Positions 26,149 through 33,931 of a DNA stretch of 37,182 bases are shown in pieces (position 1 is the first letter of the stretch; every line of letters starts with the position of its first letter). The translations under genes were made by a program, and so were the position numbers. The notes under the pieces are model-generated. The model made no database searches. It saw nothing but the letters and a program-made list of their open reading frames with translations, and was not told the origin of the DNA. The stretch comes from GCA-2697345 sp049602715 (GTDB lineage Bacteria > Pseudomonadota > Alphaproteobacteria > Rhodobacterales > Rhodobacteraceae). The stretch is from contig JBMYRX010000014.1 of NCBI GenBank assembly GCA_049602715.1, positions 1 to 37,182 on the forward strand, given 5' to 3'.

Positions 26149-26222
26149 TAATAAACTACTGGAAAAGAACAAATTTTAAAATACAAGAAATCATTGATTG
26201 GTTAAAAGTTAAGAGGTTAGTA

Positions 26223-27380
26223 ATGTCATATGAATTAAACCATCCAGATATTCGTAAAGGAGTCAGTCAACTGTGTAAGGACTTCCCTGGTAACTATTGG
26301 CAAAAATGTGACCGAGACCAAGCTTACCCGATAGAGTTTGTAGAAGCATTAACGGATCAGGGGTATCTCTCGGCGTTAATCCCAGAGGAATATGGGGGTT
26401 TGGGTTTACCTTTAGCAGCGGGAGCAGCTATCCTTGAAGAGATACATCGGGCAGGGTGTAATGCTGGAGCTTGTCACGCTCAAATGTATACTATGGGAAC
26501 TGTTTTAAGGTATGGGTCACAAATACAAAAAGAGCAATACTTACCGAGTATAGCAAACGGTAAGCTAAGACTGCAAGCGTTTGGTGTAACTGAGCCGACG
26601 AGTGGAACTGATACTACTGCTCTTAGAACAACGGCAAAAAAAGTTGGTAATAATTATATTGTTAATGGTCAAAAAATATGGACTAGCCGTGCAGAGCATT
26701 CAGATTTACTACTTCTATTAGCAAGAACAAAACCATTGGATCAAGTATCAAAAAAAACAGACGGTCTATCTGTATTTTTAGTAGATATGCGAGAGGTCTT
26801 GGGTAAAAGCCTTACTATTCGTCCCATTAGAACAATGATGAACCATTCTACCACGGAATTATTTTTTGATGATATGAAAATTCCAGAGACAAGTCTTGTC
26901 GGTGAAGAAGGTAAAGGATTTCGAAATATTCTATCTGGAATGAATGCTGAACGACTTTTGATTTCAGCAGAATGTATTGGTGACGCAAAATGGTTTATTG
27001 AGAAATCTACAACCTACGCGAGCGAACGAAAAGTATTTAAGAGGCCAATAGGACAAAACCAAGGTATCCAATTTCCAATCGCGCGTGCTTACAGTCAAAT
27101 GCGTGCAGCCGAACTAATGCTAGCACAAGCCCTTAAATTGTACGATTCAGGAGAAAACCCTGGTGAGGAGGCAAATTTAGCAAAGTTGTTATCCTCCGAT
27201 GCGAGCTGGGAGGCAGCCGAAATGTGTATTCAGACTTTTGGTGGTTTTGGGTTCGCAGAGGAATATGATATTGAACGAAAGTTTCGGGAGGCTCGATTAT
27301 ACCAAGTGGCGCCAGTTTCAACGAATATGGTGCTTAGTTATGTTGCAGAGCATGTGCTTGGCTTACCGAGGTCATACTAG
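26223..27380 (+). CDS. Acyl-CoA dehydrogenase
   Basis: This is an FAD enzyme that oxidises an acyl-CoA to the 2-enoyl-CoA and hands electrons to ETF, 385 residues. The flavin-binding FGVTEPTSGTDT near 120-131 and KIWTSRAEHSD near 151-161 are clear. The catalytic base is not at the C-terminal YEGT position, which here reads YQVAPVSTNM. Instead Glu243 in MNAERLLISAE occupies the alternative helix position used by isovaleryl-CoA and long-chain enzymes, which points to a branched or unusual acyl chain. GAGG precedes the ATG. The stop overlaps the next GTG start by one base (TAGTG), so the MmgE/PrpD protein is translationally coupled. Confidence 0.93.
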   Translation: MSYELNHPDIRKGVSQLCKDFPGNYWQKCDRDQAYPIEFVEALTDQGYLSALIPEEYGGLGLPLAAGAAILEEIHRAGCNAGACHAQMYTMGTVLRYGSQIQKEQYLPSIANGKLRLQAFGVTEPTSGTDTTALRTTAKKVGNNYIVNGQKIWTSRAEHSDLLLLLARTKPLDQVSKKTDGLSVFLVDMREVLGKSLTIRPIRTMMNHSTTELFFDDMKIPETSLVGEEGKGFRNILSGMNAERLLISAECIGDAKWFIEKSTTYASERKVFKRPIGQNQGIQFPIARAYSQMRAAELMLAQALKLYDSGENPGEEANLAKLLSSDASWEAAEMCIQTFGGFGFAEEYDIERKFREARLYQVAPVSTNMVLSYVAEHVLGLPRSY

Positions 27381-28693
27381 TGGGTATTTCTGATAAAATT
27401 ATTCAGTTCACACGATCAAAAAAAGATCACCCAACTCAGGTCGGTCATATAGTAAATTTATCTCTCCTCGATTGGCTTAGTGTATCTTTGGCAGGACAAA
27501 ATGAACCTGTTTCTCAAGTTGTAAGATCTTGTTTTATAGAGGAGGGTGGTAATTCAGAAGCTTTTGTTTTTGGATCAGATCAAAAAATTTCAAGCCGCTC
27601 CGCAGCACTGATAAATGGAACGATTTCACATGCGCTTGATTATGATGACACTCATTTTGCATCTTTAGGGCATCCGTCTGTTACAGTAATTCCAGCTTCT
27701 TTAGCTCTTGCTGATCGGTTGGGCTCTGATCTAAACAACTTTAAACGGGCAATCCTTTGTGGCATGGAGATAGCTATCAGGGTAGGCGTCTGGCTGGGAA
27801 GATCTCACTACAGAAAAGGTTTCCATATAACATCAACAGCTGGGACATTTGGTGCAACTACTGCCTCGGCTTATTTGCTTGGTTTAAACAAAAACCAGTT
27901 TAAAATGGCTTTGGGATTAGCAGCGTCTCGTGCTAGCGGGATAAAAAGTCAGTTTGGTACTATGGGAAAGCCTTTCCATGCTGGCATTGCCGCCAGTAAC
28001 GGGGTCGAGTCGGCTCTTTTAGCGCTTAAAGGATTTGTTGCTACAGAGGAACCCTTTGAGGGACCTCAGAGTTTTGCCGAAACTCATGACGCAGAAAATA
28101 ATTCTGAGATTTTTAATAGTCTTGGAACTGAATTTATATTTGAGGCGGTAACTCACAAATTTCATGCTTGTTGTCACGGATTACATGCGGCGATGGAAGC
28201 ATTAATCGGGTTAAGAGAAAATCATTCACTGAGTCCTTGTGAGATTAAGGAAATTAGTTTAATTATTCATCCCCAATACCTAAATGTTTGTAATATTTTA
28301 TCACCAAGAACTGGCCTAGAGGCAAAGTTTAGCTTTCGGTTAACAGCAGCAATGATTATGTGGGGAGTTGATACCGCACGGCTAGAAAGCTTTTCTAATT
28401 CTGTCTGCTCTAACGCAAGTTTTATAGAACTCCGTGACAAGGTCTTTATTGAGACTAATGGAGACCTTAATGAGACAGCAGCAAGCGCGAAGATAACGAT
28501 GTTTGATGGAAGAGTATTTACTGCAAAACATGATTTGTCCACATTAGCTGATCCTTCACTTCGAGAGAAAAAAGTTCGTTCAAAATCAAACAGTCTTATA
28601 GGTCAAGAGCGGTCTGAAAAAATATGGCAGGCGATAACTGAAGAAATTACACATGTTGAAATACCTATCTCTAAATTACTTCTCGGTTTTTAG
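27380..28693 (+). CDS. MmgE/PrpD-family dehydratase or decarboxylase
   Basis: This 437-residue member of the family contains 2-methylcitrate dehydratase, cis-aconitate decarboxylase and iminodisuccinate epimerase. Family motifs are ALDYDDTHFASLGHPSV near 88, the GFHITSTAGTFGA segment near 150, KSQFGTMGKPFHAG near 190, and HKFHACCHGLHAAMEA near 255. The GTG start overlaps the dehydrogenase stop by one base. Its substrate is probably a tricarboxylic or branched dicarboxylic acid related to the acyl-CoA made by the upstream genes. I cannot choose among dehydration, decarboxylation and epimerisation. Confidence 0.9.
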   Translation: MGISDKIIQFTRSKKDHPTQVGHIVNLSLLDWLSVSLAGQNEPVSQVVRSCFIEEGGNSEAFVFGSDQKISSRSAALINGTISHALDYDDTHFASLGHPSVTVIPASLALADRLGSDLNNFKRAILCGMEIAIRVGVWLGRSHYRKGFHITSTAGTFGATTASAYLLGLNKNQFKMALGLAASRASGIKSQFGTMGKPFHAGIAASNGVESALLALKGFVATEEPFEGPQSFAETHDAENNSEIFNSLGTEFIFEAVTHKFHACCHGLHAAMEALIGLRENHSLSPCEIKEISLIIHPQYLNVCNILSPRTGLEAKFSFRLTAAMIMWGVDTARLESFSNSVCSNASFIELRDKVFIETNGDLNETAASAKITMFDGRVFTAKHDLSTLADPSLREKKVRSKSNSLIGQERSEKIWQAITEEITHVEIPISKLLLGF

Positions 28694-29030
28694 TTTTAAA
28701 CTATTTTTTACCGCCCTAGTGCTCGTAACACTAATTGTGGTCTTAGTACCCTCTTTAACGTTAGCTCGGGAATTTTCTTTTGGGTGCTGGAATGGTGGGG
28801 ATAGAATTTCTGGGAAGTGGGACCAGTATACAAAGAGTATTTTGCTGTTTGGTAATAAGTTTATATTAATTTCTGCTGATGATAAAAGAGTTCACTTTGG
28901 GCTTTTGGAAGCTGAGGAGAACTTAGAGTTCTTAATTACATCGGATGGATCGTATTCGGAACGGGAAGGAAATAGTTTATGGAAAACCTTTGAAAATGTT
29001 GAGTGTATTTTAAATTTTTATAACCCTTGA
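28653..29030 (+). CDS. Small secreted protein (hypothetical)
   Basis: This short frame begins inside the end of the MmgE/PrpD gene (41-base overlap) and encodes 125 residues. Residues about 15-38 form a strongly hydrophobic signal sequence ending in SLTLA before RE, so the mature product of about 87 residues is likely exported. It has just two cysteines (45 and 118), which could form a disulfide, and beta-rich segments such as SILLFGNKFILISADDKRVHF. No family is recognised. A later GTG start within the hydrophobic stretch is possible and would shorten the signal. It ends 13 bases before the convergent CitE-like gene. The coherent export signal supports a real gene. Confidence 0.55.
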   Translation: MLKYLSLNYFSVFSFKLFFTALVLVTLIVVLVPSLTLAREFSFGCWNGGDRISGKWDQYTKSILLFGNKFILISADDKRVHFGLLEAEENLEFLITSDGSYSEREGNSLWKTFENVECILNFYNP

Positions 29031-29043
29031 TCCACAAAAAAAC

Positions 29044-29913
29044 TCATAGCCCCATCCTGTTTGCAATTGCCTCTATCCTATACATTTCTCTCATTACAGG
29101 TTTCTCTATTAATTTACCATCAATTACGATTAGGCCTGTATCGGCTGCTTCATAGGTAGTTATAATTCGCCTAGCCCGAGAAATTTCGTCCTTGTTGGGG
29201 GTGAAAACTTCATTTAAGGCCTTTATCTGTTTTGGATGGATAGATCCTTTTCCAGAAAATCCGATTGACTTTGCTTGTTCTGCTGCAATACGCATTCCGC
29301 TCGGATCTTCTAGATCAAGATATGGCACGTCGATTATATCTAGTCCTGCTGAAGCTGCAGCATGAACGCAACGAGACCGTGCATATAAGAGTGGTTCCCA
29401 AGACAAGCTGCATCGAAGTTCTGCGGCCATATCAATTCCACCAAAAAGCATGGAGTCTATACGCTTACTGGAGTGAGCAATTTCAAAAGCTGACTCGAGC
29501 CCCTCATTAGTTTCAATAATTATGTGGAGTCGGGTGTCGTGACCTTTCTCGGTTAGAAGATCATCAAGCAGCACAATTTCATCGGGGTTTCTGACCTTTG
29601 GTATCATCAGCGCTGGCGGAGGGGTATCTGTTGCTAGAATAGCTTGGATATCGGCAATTCCAAAAGCTTCTCTTAAACTATTGATCCGAACGAGACGCTC
29701 TACCCCATCATTTTCCTGTTTTTGAGAAAATATTTTTAACGTTTTCTCTCGCGCTTCATCTTTATCTTTAGGCGCAATTCCATCTTCTAGTTCGATGCAC
29801 ACCATATCGACACCGCTAGCTAATGCTTTAGGAAACATATCTGGTCTAAGTCCTGGAGTGAAAATAAAGCTTCGCCGGGGCCTAACAGTCTTCTCTATTT
29901 TTAAATTATTCAA
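29044..29913 (-). CDS. CitE/HpcH-HpaI-family CoA-ester lyase (citrate-lyase-beta-like)
   Basis: This 289-residue TIM-barrel enzyme belongs to the family of citrate lyase beta subunit, malyl-CoA, beta-methylmalyl-CoA and citramalyl-CoA lyases. Key parts are RRSFIFTPGLRPDMF near 13, CIELEDGIAPKDKDEAR near 39, the arginine in LVRINSL near 75, the Mg-ligand glutamate in HIIIETNEGLESA near 133, the aspartate in FGGIDMAAEL near 159, and FSGKGSIHPKQI near 223. An in-frame TAG lies just upstream, so the TTG at 29913, with AGGA ahead of it, is the only sensible start. It is convergent with the MmgE/PrpD operon and could cleave a hydroxyacyl-CoA produced by the hydratases nearby; the exact substrate is not resolved. 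The 298 bases between this start and the EamA gene show no gene or clear structure. Confidence 0.87.
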   Translation of the reverse strand: MNNLKIEKTVRPRRSFIFTPGLRPDMFPKALASGVDMVCIELEDGIAPKDKDEAREKTLKIFSQKQENDGVERLVRINSLREAFGIADIQAILATDTPPPALMIPKVRNPDEIVLLDDLLTEKGHDTRLHIIIETNEGLESAFEIAHSSKRIDSMLFGGIDMAAELRCSLSWEPLLYARSRCVHAAASAGLDIIDVPYLDLEDPSGMRIAAEQAKSIGFSGKGSIHPKQIKALNEVFTPNKDEISRARRIITTYEAADTGLIVIDGKLIEKPVMREMYRIEAIANRMGL

Positions 29914-30211
29914 CCTATGTTCCTAAACTGATAGTTTGATTTATGGATAATATAATTTAAAAGTAGTTCAACTCAATAATAAATTAACTCTATTAAATAT
30001 TTTTATCTTTTGTTTGCAAATTCCCCTGAACGATATTCTACTCTATTAGCTAATTTTAAATTACTCTTTTCTGTCGTCAGATCGTCTATAAATAGTCGGT
30101 TTTAGGACACCTAATAACGACAATAATATAGTCCCAAATGGTAAAGATCTAGCTTAATATGTAGGATAGTTGTGTGGGAATTCTTAAAAAATTTAATAGT
30201 TGAAGATAAAT

Positions 30212-31114
30212 ATGGATAAACGTTCACAGCCAGTTATTGGGGTAATAAAAGCCAATTTATTCCTTGCTTCTGGTGTATTCTTTTGGGCTATGGGTTTCCC
30301 AGCTGCTGAAGTTCTATTAGAGATTTTGGGACCCTTACCAGTAATTACAGTCAGATTGGTTTTAGCCAGTATAGTTTTATTGTTAGTTTGGTTAATCGTT
30401 GAGGGGTTAAACAGTGTTTTGCAGGCACCGTGGATTAAAGCTATCTCGATAGGTATTCTTGGCCTTGGATTCTCTGGTTATTTGTTTTTAAAAGCTCAAT
30501 CATTAACGGATCCCGTTACTGTTGCAGTAGCAGCAGCTTCCTTACCGGCATTCGCAGCAATTTTAGAAGTTGTTTTAGATAATAGAAGAATAAAATTCAC
30601 TTTTGTTAGTGGGGTAATATTAGCAATCCTCGGAGGAATTGTCGCAATAGGCTTTCGTGAAACATCAGATGGATCTTCTAATTTCTTTGGGGGTTTTTTG
30701 GTTTGTTTGGCATCTTTTTCTTATGCTTGGGGAACTCGTGCGAGTGTAAAAAACTTACCAGAGTTGAGTGCATTGGCTAGAACAACTACTACCGTTATTG
30801 GCGCGGCTTTGTTTCTGGGTAGTATTTTAATTTTTGGTATCGCGTTAGATTTTCAAAGTTTAACTTGGGAAGTTTTTAGCCCTAGATATACGGCGGCTCT
30901 TATTGTTCACGCGTTATTTGGCATAGCAATATCTCAGTGGTTGTATATTAATGGTGTTAGTAAAGTTGGTGTAGCTGTCGCTTCAGTTCACGTTAATGCT
31001 GCGCCGTTTTATGTGATGATGATTGTAGTCCTTTTGGGAGGGAATTGGAGCTGGGTAAGTCTTTACGGAGCTATTCTAATTGGATTGGGTGTTTTCCTTG
31101 CAAATAAGAAGTAG
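30212..31114 (+). CDS. EamA-family drug/metabolite transporter (DMT)
   Basis: This is an inner-membrane exporter or importer with two tandem EamA domains and about ten membrane segments over 300 residues. The first repeat begins FWAMGFPAAEVLLEILGP near residue 23, with GPLPVITVRLVLASIVLL; the second repeat begins GGFLVCLASFSYAWGTRAS near 160. The open frame starts at a TTG at 30200, but I prefer the ATG at 30212, four codons in. The transported metabolite cannot be read from the sequence. It is followed by the glycerophosphodiesterase gene 64 bases later on the same strand. Confidence 0.9.
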   Translation: MDKRSQPVIGVIKANLFLASGVFFWAMGFPAAEVLLEILGPLPVITVRLVLASIVLLLVWLIVEGLNSVLQAPWIKAISIGILGLGFSGYLFLKAQSLTDPVTVAVAAASLPAFAAILEVVLDNRRIKFTFVSGVILAILGGIVAIGFRETSDGSSNFFGGFLVCLASFSYAWGTRASVKNLPELSALARTTTTVIGAALFLGSILIFGIALDFQSLTWEVFSPRYTAALIVHALFGIAISQWLYINGVSKVGVAVASVHVNAAPFYVMMIVVLLGGNWSWVSLYGAILIGLGVFLANKK

Positions 31115-31178
31115 AATTAATAGTTTTGTTAGATATATTTGATTTAGACTAAAGTTTTACTAGGTTTGGGATAATATC

Positions 31179-31889
31179 ATGAGTGTCTTATGTGCTCATC
31201 GAGGAGCAAGCGGAAATTTTCCAGAAAATACGATGAGTGCTTTTAATGGAGCGCGTAGTATCGGAGTAAAATGGATAGAGACAGACATAAGCTTAACATC
31301 TGATAATCAATTAATTATCTTTCATGATAATAAGTTAGGCCGAACTGCTCGAGGTGAAAAAAAAATTTCTAATTTAGAATTCCAAGACTTAAAAAATTTA
31401 GATATAGGAATTTGGAAGGGAAAGGAGTTTAAGGGAGAAAGAATAGTTTCTCTAAATCAATTACTGTTGTGGCAGGAAAAGCATAAAATCAGTATAAATT
31501 ATGAAATTAAGTTTCAGGGTTTAGACAAAGTTAGAGTTACGTCTTTGATAGCACAAGAAATTAAGTCTGCGGATCCAAATAAAATAATTATTTCGAGCTT
31601 CTCTGAGGATATACTTAAACAGAGTATCCATAATCTTCCTAACTTTGAACATGCACTGATTGCAGAGCGACTTCCTGGGTCTTGGAAGAAGAAATCTCTG
31701 GAATTAAATATTCAGGCGTGGCATCTAAATGCCAAAAATATAACGAAGAAAATGATTAACGATATACATTCTGTAGGCTTGAAAGTTCGCGTTTATACCG
31801 TGAATGATAAAACTATTTTTGAAAAAATGACTGTTTGGGGAGTTGATATGATAATGTCTGATTATCCAGAGTCTTTTTATATTGGTTAA
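31179..31889 (+). CDS. Glycerophosphodiester phosphodiesterase (UgpQ/GlpQ family)
   Basis: It hydrolyses glycerophosphodiesters to glycerol 3-phosphate and an alcohol. The active site is intact: His7-Arg8 in CAHRGASGNFPENT, Glu34 and Asp36 in WIETDISL, and His49 in IFHDNKLGR. At 236 residues with no signal peptide it resembles the small cytoplasmic UgpQ type rather than the periplasmic GlpQ type. C-terminal WGVDMIMSDYPE is the family's closing aspartate motif. No glycerol-phosphate transporter is adjacent. It probably recycles phospholipid headgroups. Confidence 0.92.
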   Translation: MSVLCAHRGASGNFPENTMSAFNGARSIGVKWIETDISLTSDNQLIIFHDNKLGRTARGEKKISNLEFQDLKNLDIGIWKGKEFKGERIVSLNQLLLWQEKHKISINYEIKFQGLDKVRVTSLIAQEIKSADPNKIIISSFSEDILKQSIHNLPNFEHALIAERLPGSWKKKSLELNIQAWHLNAKNITKKMINDIHSVGLKVRVYTVNDKTIFEKMTVWGVDMIMSDYPESFYIG

Positions 31890-31939
31890 TTTTCATTAAT
31901 TTAATGATATTTTTCTATAAAACTATTTGAGGTTATAAG

Positions 31940-32419
31940 ATGTTCGATCCTAAGAAACACAATATGGTCCCGCTTCGGTCGTTTGATACCTATAAAAGAG
32001 GTGAAATTTTTCGTGCACCAGGTAGAACAATAACTTCGGGGATGTTTTCTGCTTATCAAGCCGCTAGTGGTGATAATGCGCCCTTACATTATGACAAGGC
32101 GTTTTTAAAGAGAATTGGACACACAGAATTGTATGCTCATGGTTTTTTGACATTAATTCAGTCTTCTATTGGCGCTACGACCTTGGCACATGAGCTCGGT
32201 GAAACGTTGATAGGTTTTCTGGAGCAATCCAGTAAATTTTTAAAGCCAGTCTTGTGTGGGGATACTTTATATGTCGAATTTGAGATCGCAGATTTGAAAA
32301 AGTCAAATGTAACTGGCGTAATAGTTTTAAATACTCGTATTTTCAATCAAAGGTCAGAATTAGTTGCCTCAGGGGCACAAAAATATTTAATTAAATTAGA
32401 ACAAAGTTTTGATAATTAA
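31940..32419 (+). CDS. MaoC-family (R)-specific hydratase/dehydratase
   Basis: This 159-residue single-domain hot-dog protein has the hydratase dyad Asp45 and His50 in ASGDNAPLHYD, the (R)-hydratase signature, followed by LYAHGFLTL. It hydrates enoyl-CoAs or dehydrates (R)-3-hydroxyacyl-CoAs. The RAPGRTITSGMFSAYQ segment is common in mesaconyl-CoA/itaconyl-CoA-type and other dicarboxyl-CoA hydratases as well as in general ones. GAGG precedes the ATG. It is 51 bases after the glycerophosphodiesterase, and its stop is 3 bases from the convergent nucleotidyltransferase. Its link to the CoA enzymes at 23136-29913 is inference. Confidence 0.9.
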   Translation: MFDPKKHNMVPLRSFDTYKRGEIFRAPGRTITSGMFSAYQAASGDNAPLHYDKAFLKRIGHTELYAHGFLTLIQSSIGATTLAHELGETLIGFLEQSSKFLKPVLCGDTLYVEFEIADLKKSNVTGVIVLNTRIFNQRSELVASGAQKYLIKLEQSFDN

Positions 32420-32422
32420 TTG

Positions 32423-33028
32423 TTAAACAGATTTAGCTTTTATTGTTCTCCAACTTGCCCAATCCTCTGGTGTATCGAGATCCCATGTAGCGTTCTTGCT
32501 CGGTAATGTTACAAAATTAGTGTTTGCGCTATTTTTTTCCAGGATAGATTTGCCCCCTTGATCTTTAGATAACGTTAGAAACTCATCAATAATAGCTCTT
32601 CGAATTAATACTGGATGTCCAACTTTTCCATCATCATCAACTCCCCGTGTTATAGAACATTTATTTACTTCATAGGCTTCTATTATTTTTGTTAAATCTT
32701 CACTAGTTATTTCAACTAGATCGGCTAGTAGAATTATGACTTCTGAATTATCAATTTGTGATAAAGAAACTTTGATTGAGTGAGAAATGCCTAAATGGGT
32801 GCCTTCTGTTATTACTGGTATTATAGGAAGATCTGATACTGCACTAAATCGTTCCTCATTTTTGGGAGGTAAAGTAACATAAATAGATCCAGATGTTGCC
32901 TTCATGCATTCTAGGACACGGTTTCTTATTAGAGTAGTACCATTGATTTTTTCTAATAATTTATCTTTGCCTCTCATCCGGGATGAGGAACCTGAAGCTA
33001 AAAGGACTATCGGAATATTACTTTTCAA
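32423..33028 (-). CDS. MobA/MocA-like NTP-transferase (molybdopterin cytidylyltransferase-type)
   Basis: This 201-residue nucleotidyltransferase of the NTP_transf_3 fold has the opening LLASGSSSRMRGKDKLLEKI near residues 7-26 (nucleotide-binding loop), an Asp-containing LLADLVEIT near 96, GHPVLIRRA near 127, and the LDTPEDW closing motif near 184-190. The closest known roles are CTP- or GTP-dependent molybdopterin maturation (MocA, MobA) or purine-catabolism cofactor assembly. No molybdoenzyme is in the window, so the target is unknown. The start is a TTG with GAGGA upstream. Confidence 0.85.
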   Translation of the reverse strand: MKSNIPIVLLASGSSSRMRGKDKLLEKINGTTLIRNRVLECMKATSGSIYVTLPPKNEERFSAVSDLPIIPVITEGTHLGISHSIKVSLSQIDNSEVIILLADLVEITSEDLTKIIEAYEVNKCSITRGVDDDGKVGHPVLIRRAIIDEFLTLSKDQGGKSILEKNSANTNFVTLPSKNATWDLDTPEDWASWRTIKAKSV

Positions 33029-33115
33029 ATAGGTTTATCCTCGTACTTATTTCTAGAATTTAATTAGGAATACTAGTCTAGATTATAAATCAAGTTGGCT
33101 TTTTTCTAGGTTCGA

Positions 33116-33772
33116 TTATCTTGTATTCTCTGTTAAGCGCCGCTTCACATAAGTTTCTGTAGTGCTAAGTAACGTATCTAAATGTTCACCTTCAAAGAAA
33201 TGATTGGCGTTGTCCACCTCTTCGTGAGTAATCGTTATTCCTTTTTGTTCATGAAGTTTTTCAACCAATGCTACAGTATCCTCAGGAGATGAAACACGGT
33301 CTTTGGAGCCATTGATGATTAGACCGGACGCTGGACACGGAGCAAGAAAAGAATAGTCGTAACCTTGCCCATGAGGAGGTGAAACTGTAACAAAGCCCGT
33401 TACCTCTGGTCTTCGCATGAGTAATTGCATTCCTATCCATCCACCAAAACTAAAGCCTGCTACCCAGCAATGCTTAGTATTCTGATTTAGAGATTGTAGG
33501 TAATCCAGCGCCGCTGCAGCATCTGATAATTCTCCAACACCATCATCGAATTCACCTTGACTTCGTCCTACTCCTCTGAAATTAAATCTCAAAACATTAA
33601 ATCCCATGTTATAAAATTTGTAGTGTAAGTTATAAACGACTCGATTGTTCATAGTACCTCCAAATTTCGGATTTGGATGCAGGATAATTGCGATTGGCGC
33701 ATCTTTAATTTTATTTGGGTGATATCTGCCATGCAACCGACCATCGGGACCAGGGAATATTACTTCAGGCAT
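33116..33772 (-). CDS. Alpha/beta hydrolase (COG2945-like) divergent from iscR
   Basis: This 218-residue hydrolase has its nucleophile Ser108 in VAGFSFGGWIGMQ, Asp158 in INGSKDRVSSPED and His191 in VDNANHFFEG. The N-terminus MPEVIFPGPDGRLHGRYHP is the form I expect for orthologues in alphaproteobacteria, where this gene is often next to the suf operon. The open frame continues 13 codons further to 33811, but I choose 33772 because GAGGA is nine bases ahead. It shares the 159-base divergent region with iscR; whether the Irr-box-like site affects it is not known. The substrate is unknown. Confidence 0.9.
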   Translation of the reverse strand: MPEVIFPGPDGRLHGRYHPNKIKDAPIAIILHPNPKFGGTMNNRVVYNLHYKFYNMGFNVLRFNFRGVGRSQGEFDDGVGELSDAAAALDYLQSLNQNTKHCWVAGFSFGGWIGMQLLMRRPEVTGFVTVSPPHGQGYDYSFLAPCPASGLIINGSKDRVSSPEDTVALVEKLHEQKGITITHEEVDNANHFFEGEHLDTLLSTTETYVKRRLTENTR

Positions 33773-33813
33773 TAAAATAATCCTCAATTTAGTATTTTTG
33801 TTAAAGGTCATTC

Positions 33814-33842
33814 TTGACTGATGAAGCCATGTAATCTAGAAT
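33814..33842 (+). promoter_or_regulatory. Sigma-70 promoter of the iscR-suf operon
   Basis: TTGACT (33814-33819) is followed after exactly 17 bases by TAGAAT (33837-33842), each matching the consensus at five of six positions. Transcription would begin near 33850, giving a leader of about 80 bases before the GTG of iscR at 33932. The -10 hexamer lies inside the operator at 33835-33851. Confidence 0.6.
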
Positions 33843-33851
33843 CGTTCTAAA
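33835..33851 (+). promoter_or_regulatory. Irr-box-like (iron control element) operator over the suf promoter -10
   Basis: TCTAGAATCGTTCTAAA is an interrupted palindrome with 7-base arms, TCTAGAA and TTCTAAA, around TCG. It matches the TTTAGAA-N3-TTCTAAA form of the Irr box at 13 of the 14 arm bases. It covers the -10 element of the suf promoter, so a bound regulator would block RNA polymerase. Iron or heme control through Irr is inferred from the family knowledge; the Irr gene is not in the window. Confidence 0.6.
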
Positions 33852-33859
33852 TCGATTTA
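33848..33859. promoter_or_regulatory. 12-bp perfect palindrome at the suf transcription start
   Basis: TAAATCGATTTA reads identically on both strands and overlaps the end of the Irr-box-like site and the predicted start of transcription. It could be the binding site for the Rrf2 regulator encoded immediately downstream (autoregulation), but I know no exact consensus that proves this. Confidence 0.4.
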
Positions 33860-33931
33860 AATAACCGAAGCCTATCAACAATGCGATAAAGTGTGAGTGA
33901 GCTAAGGTCAATAAAATTCGAAGGGTTTGAT

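Noticed and set aside
29914..30211. Small RNA or hidden gene in the 298-base gap
   Set aside because: I saw no convincing frame, hairpin with T-run, or promoter pair; the AT-rich sequence alone is not evidence.
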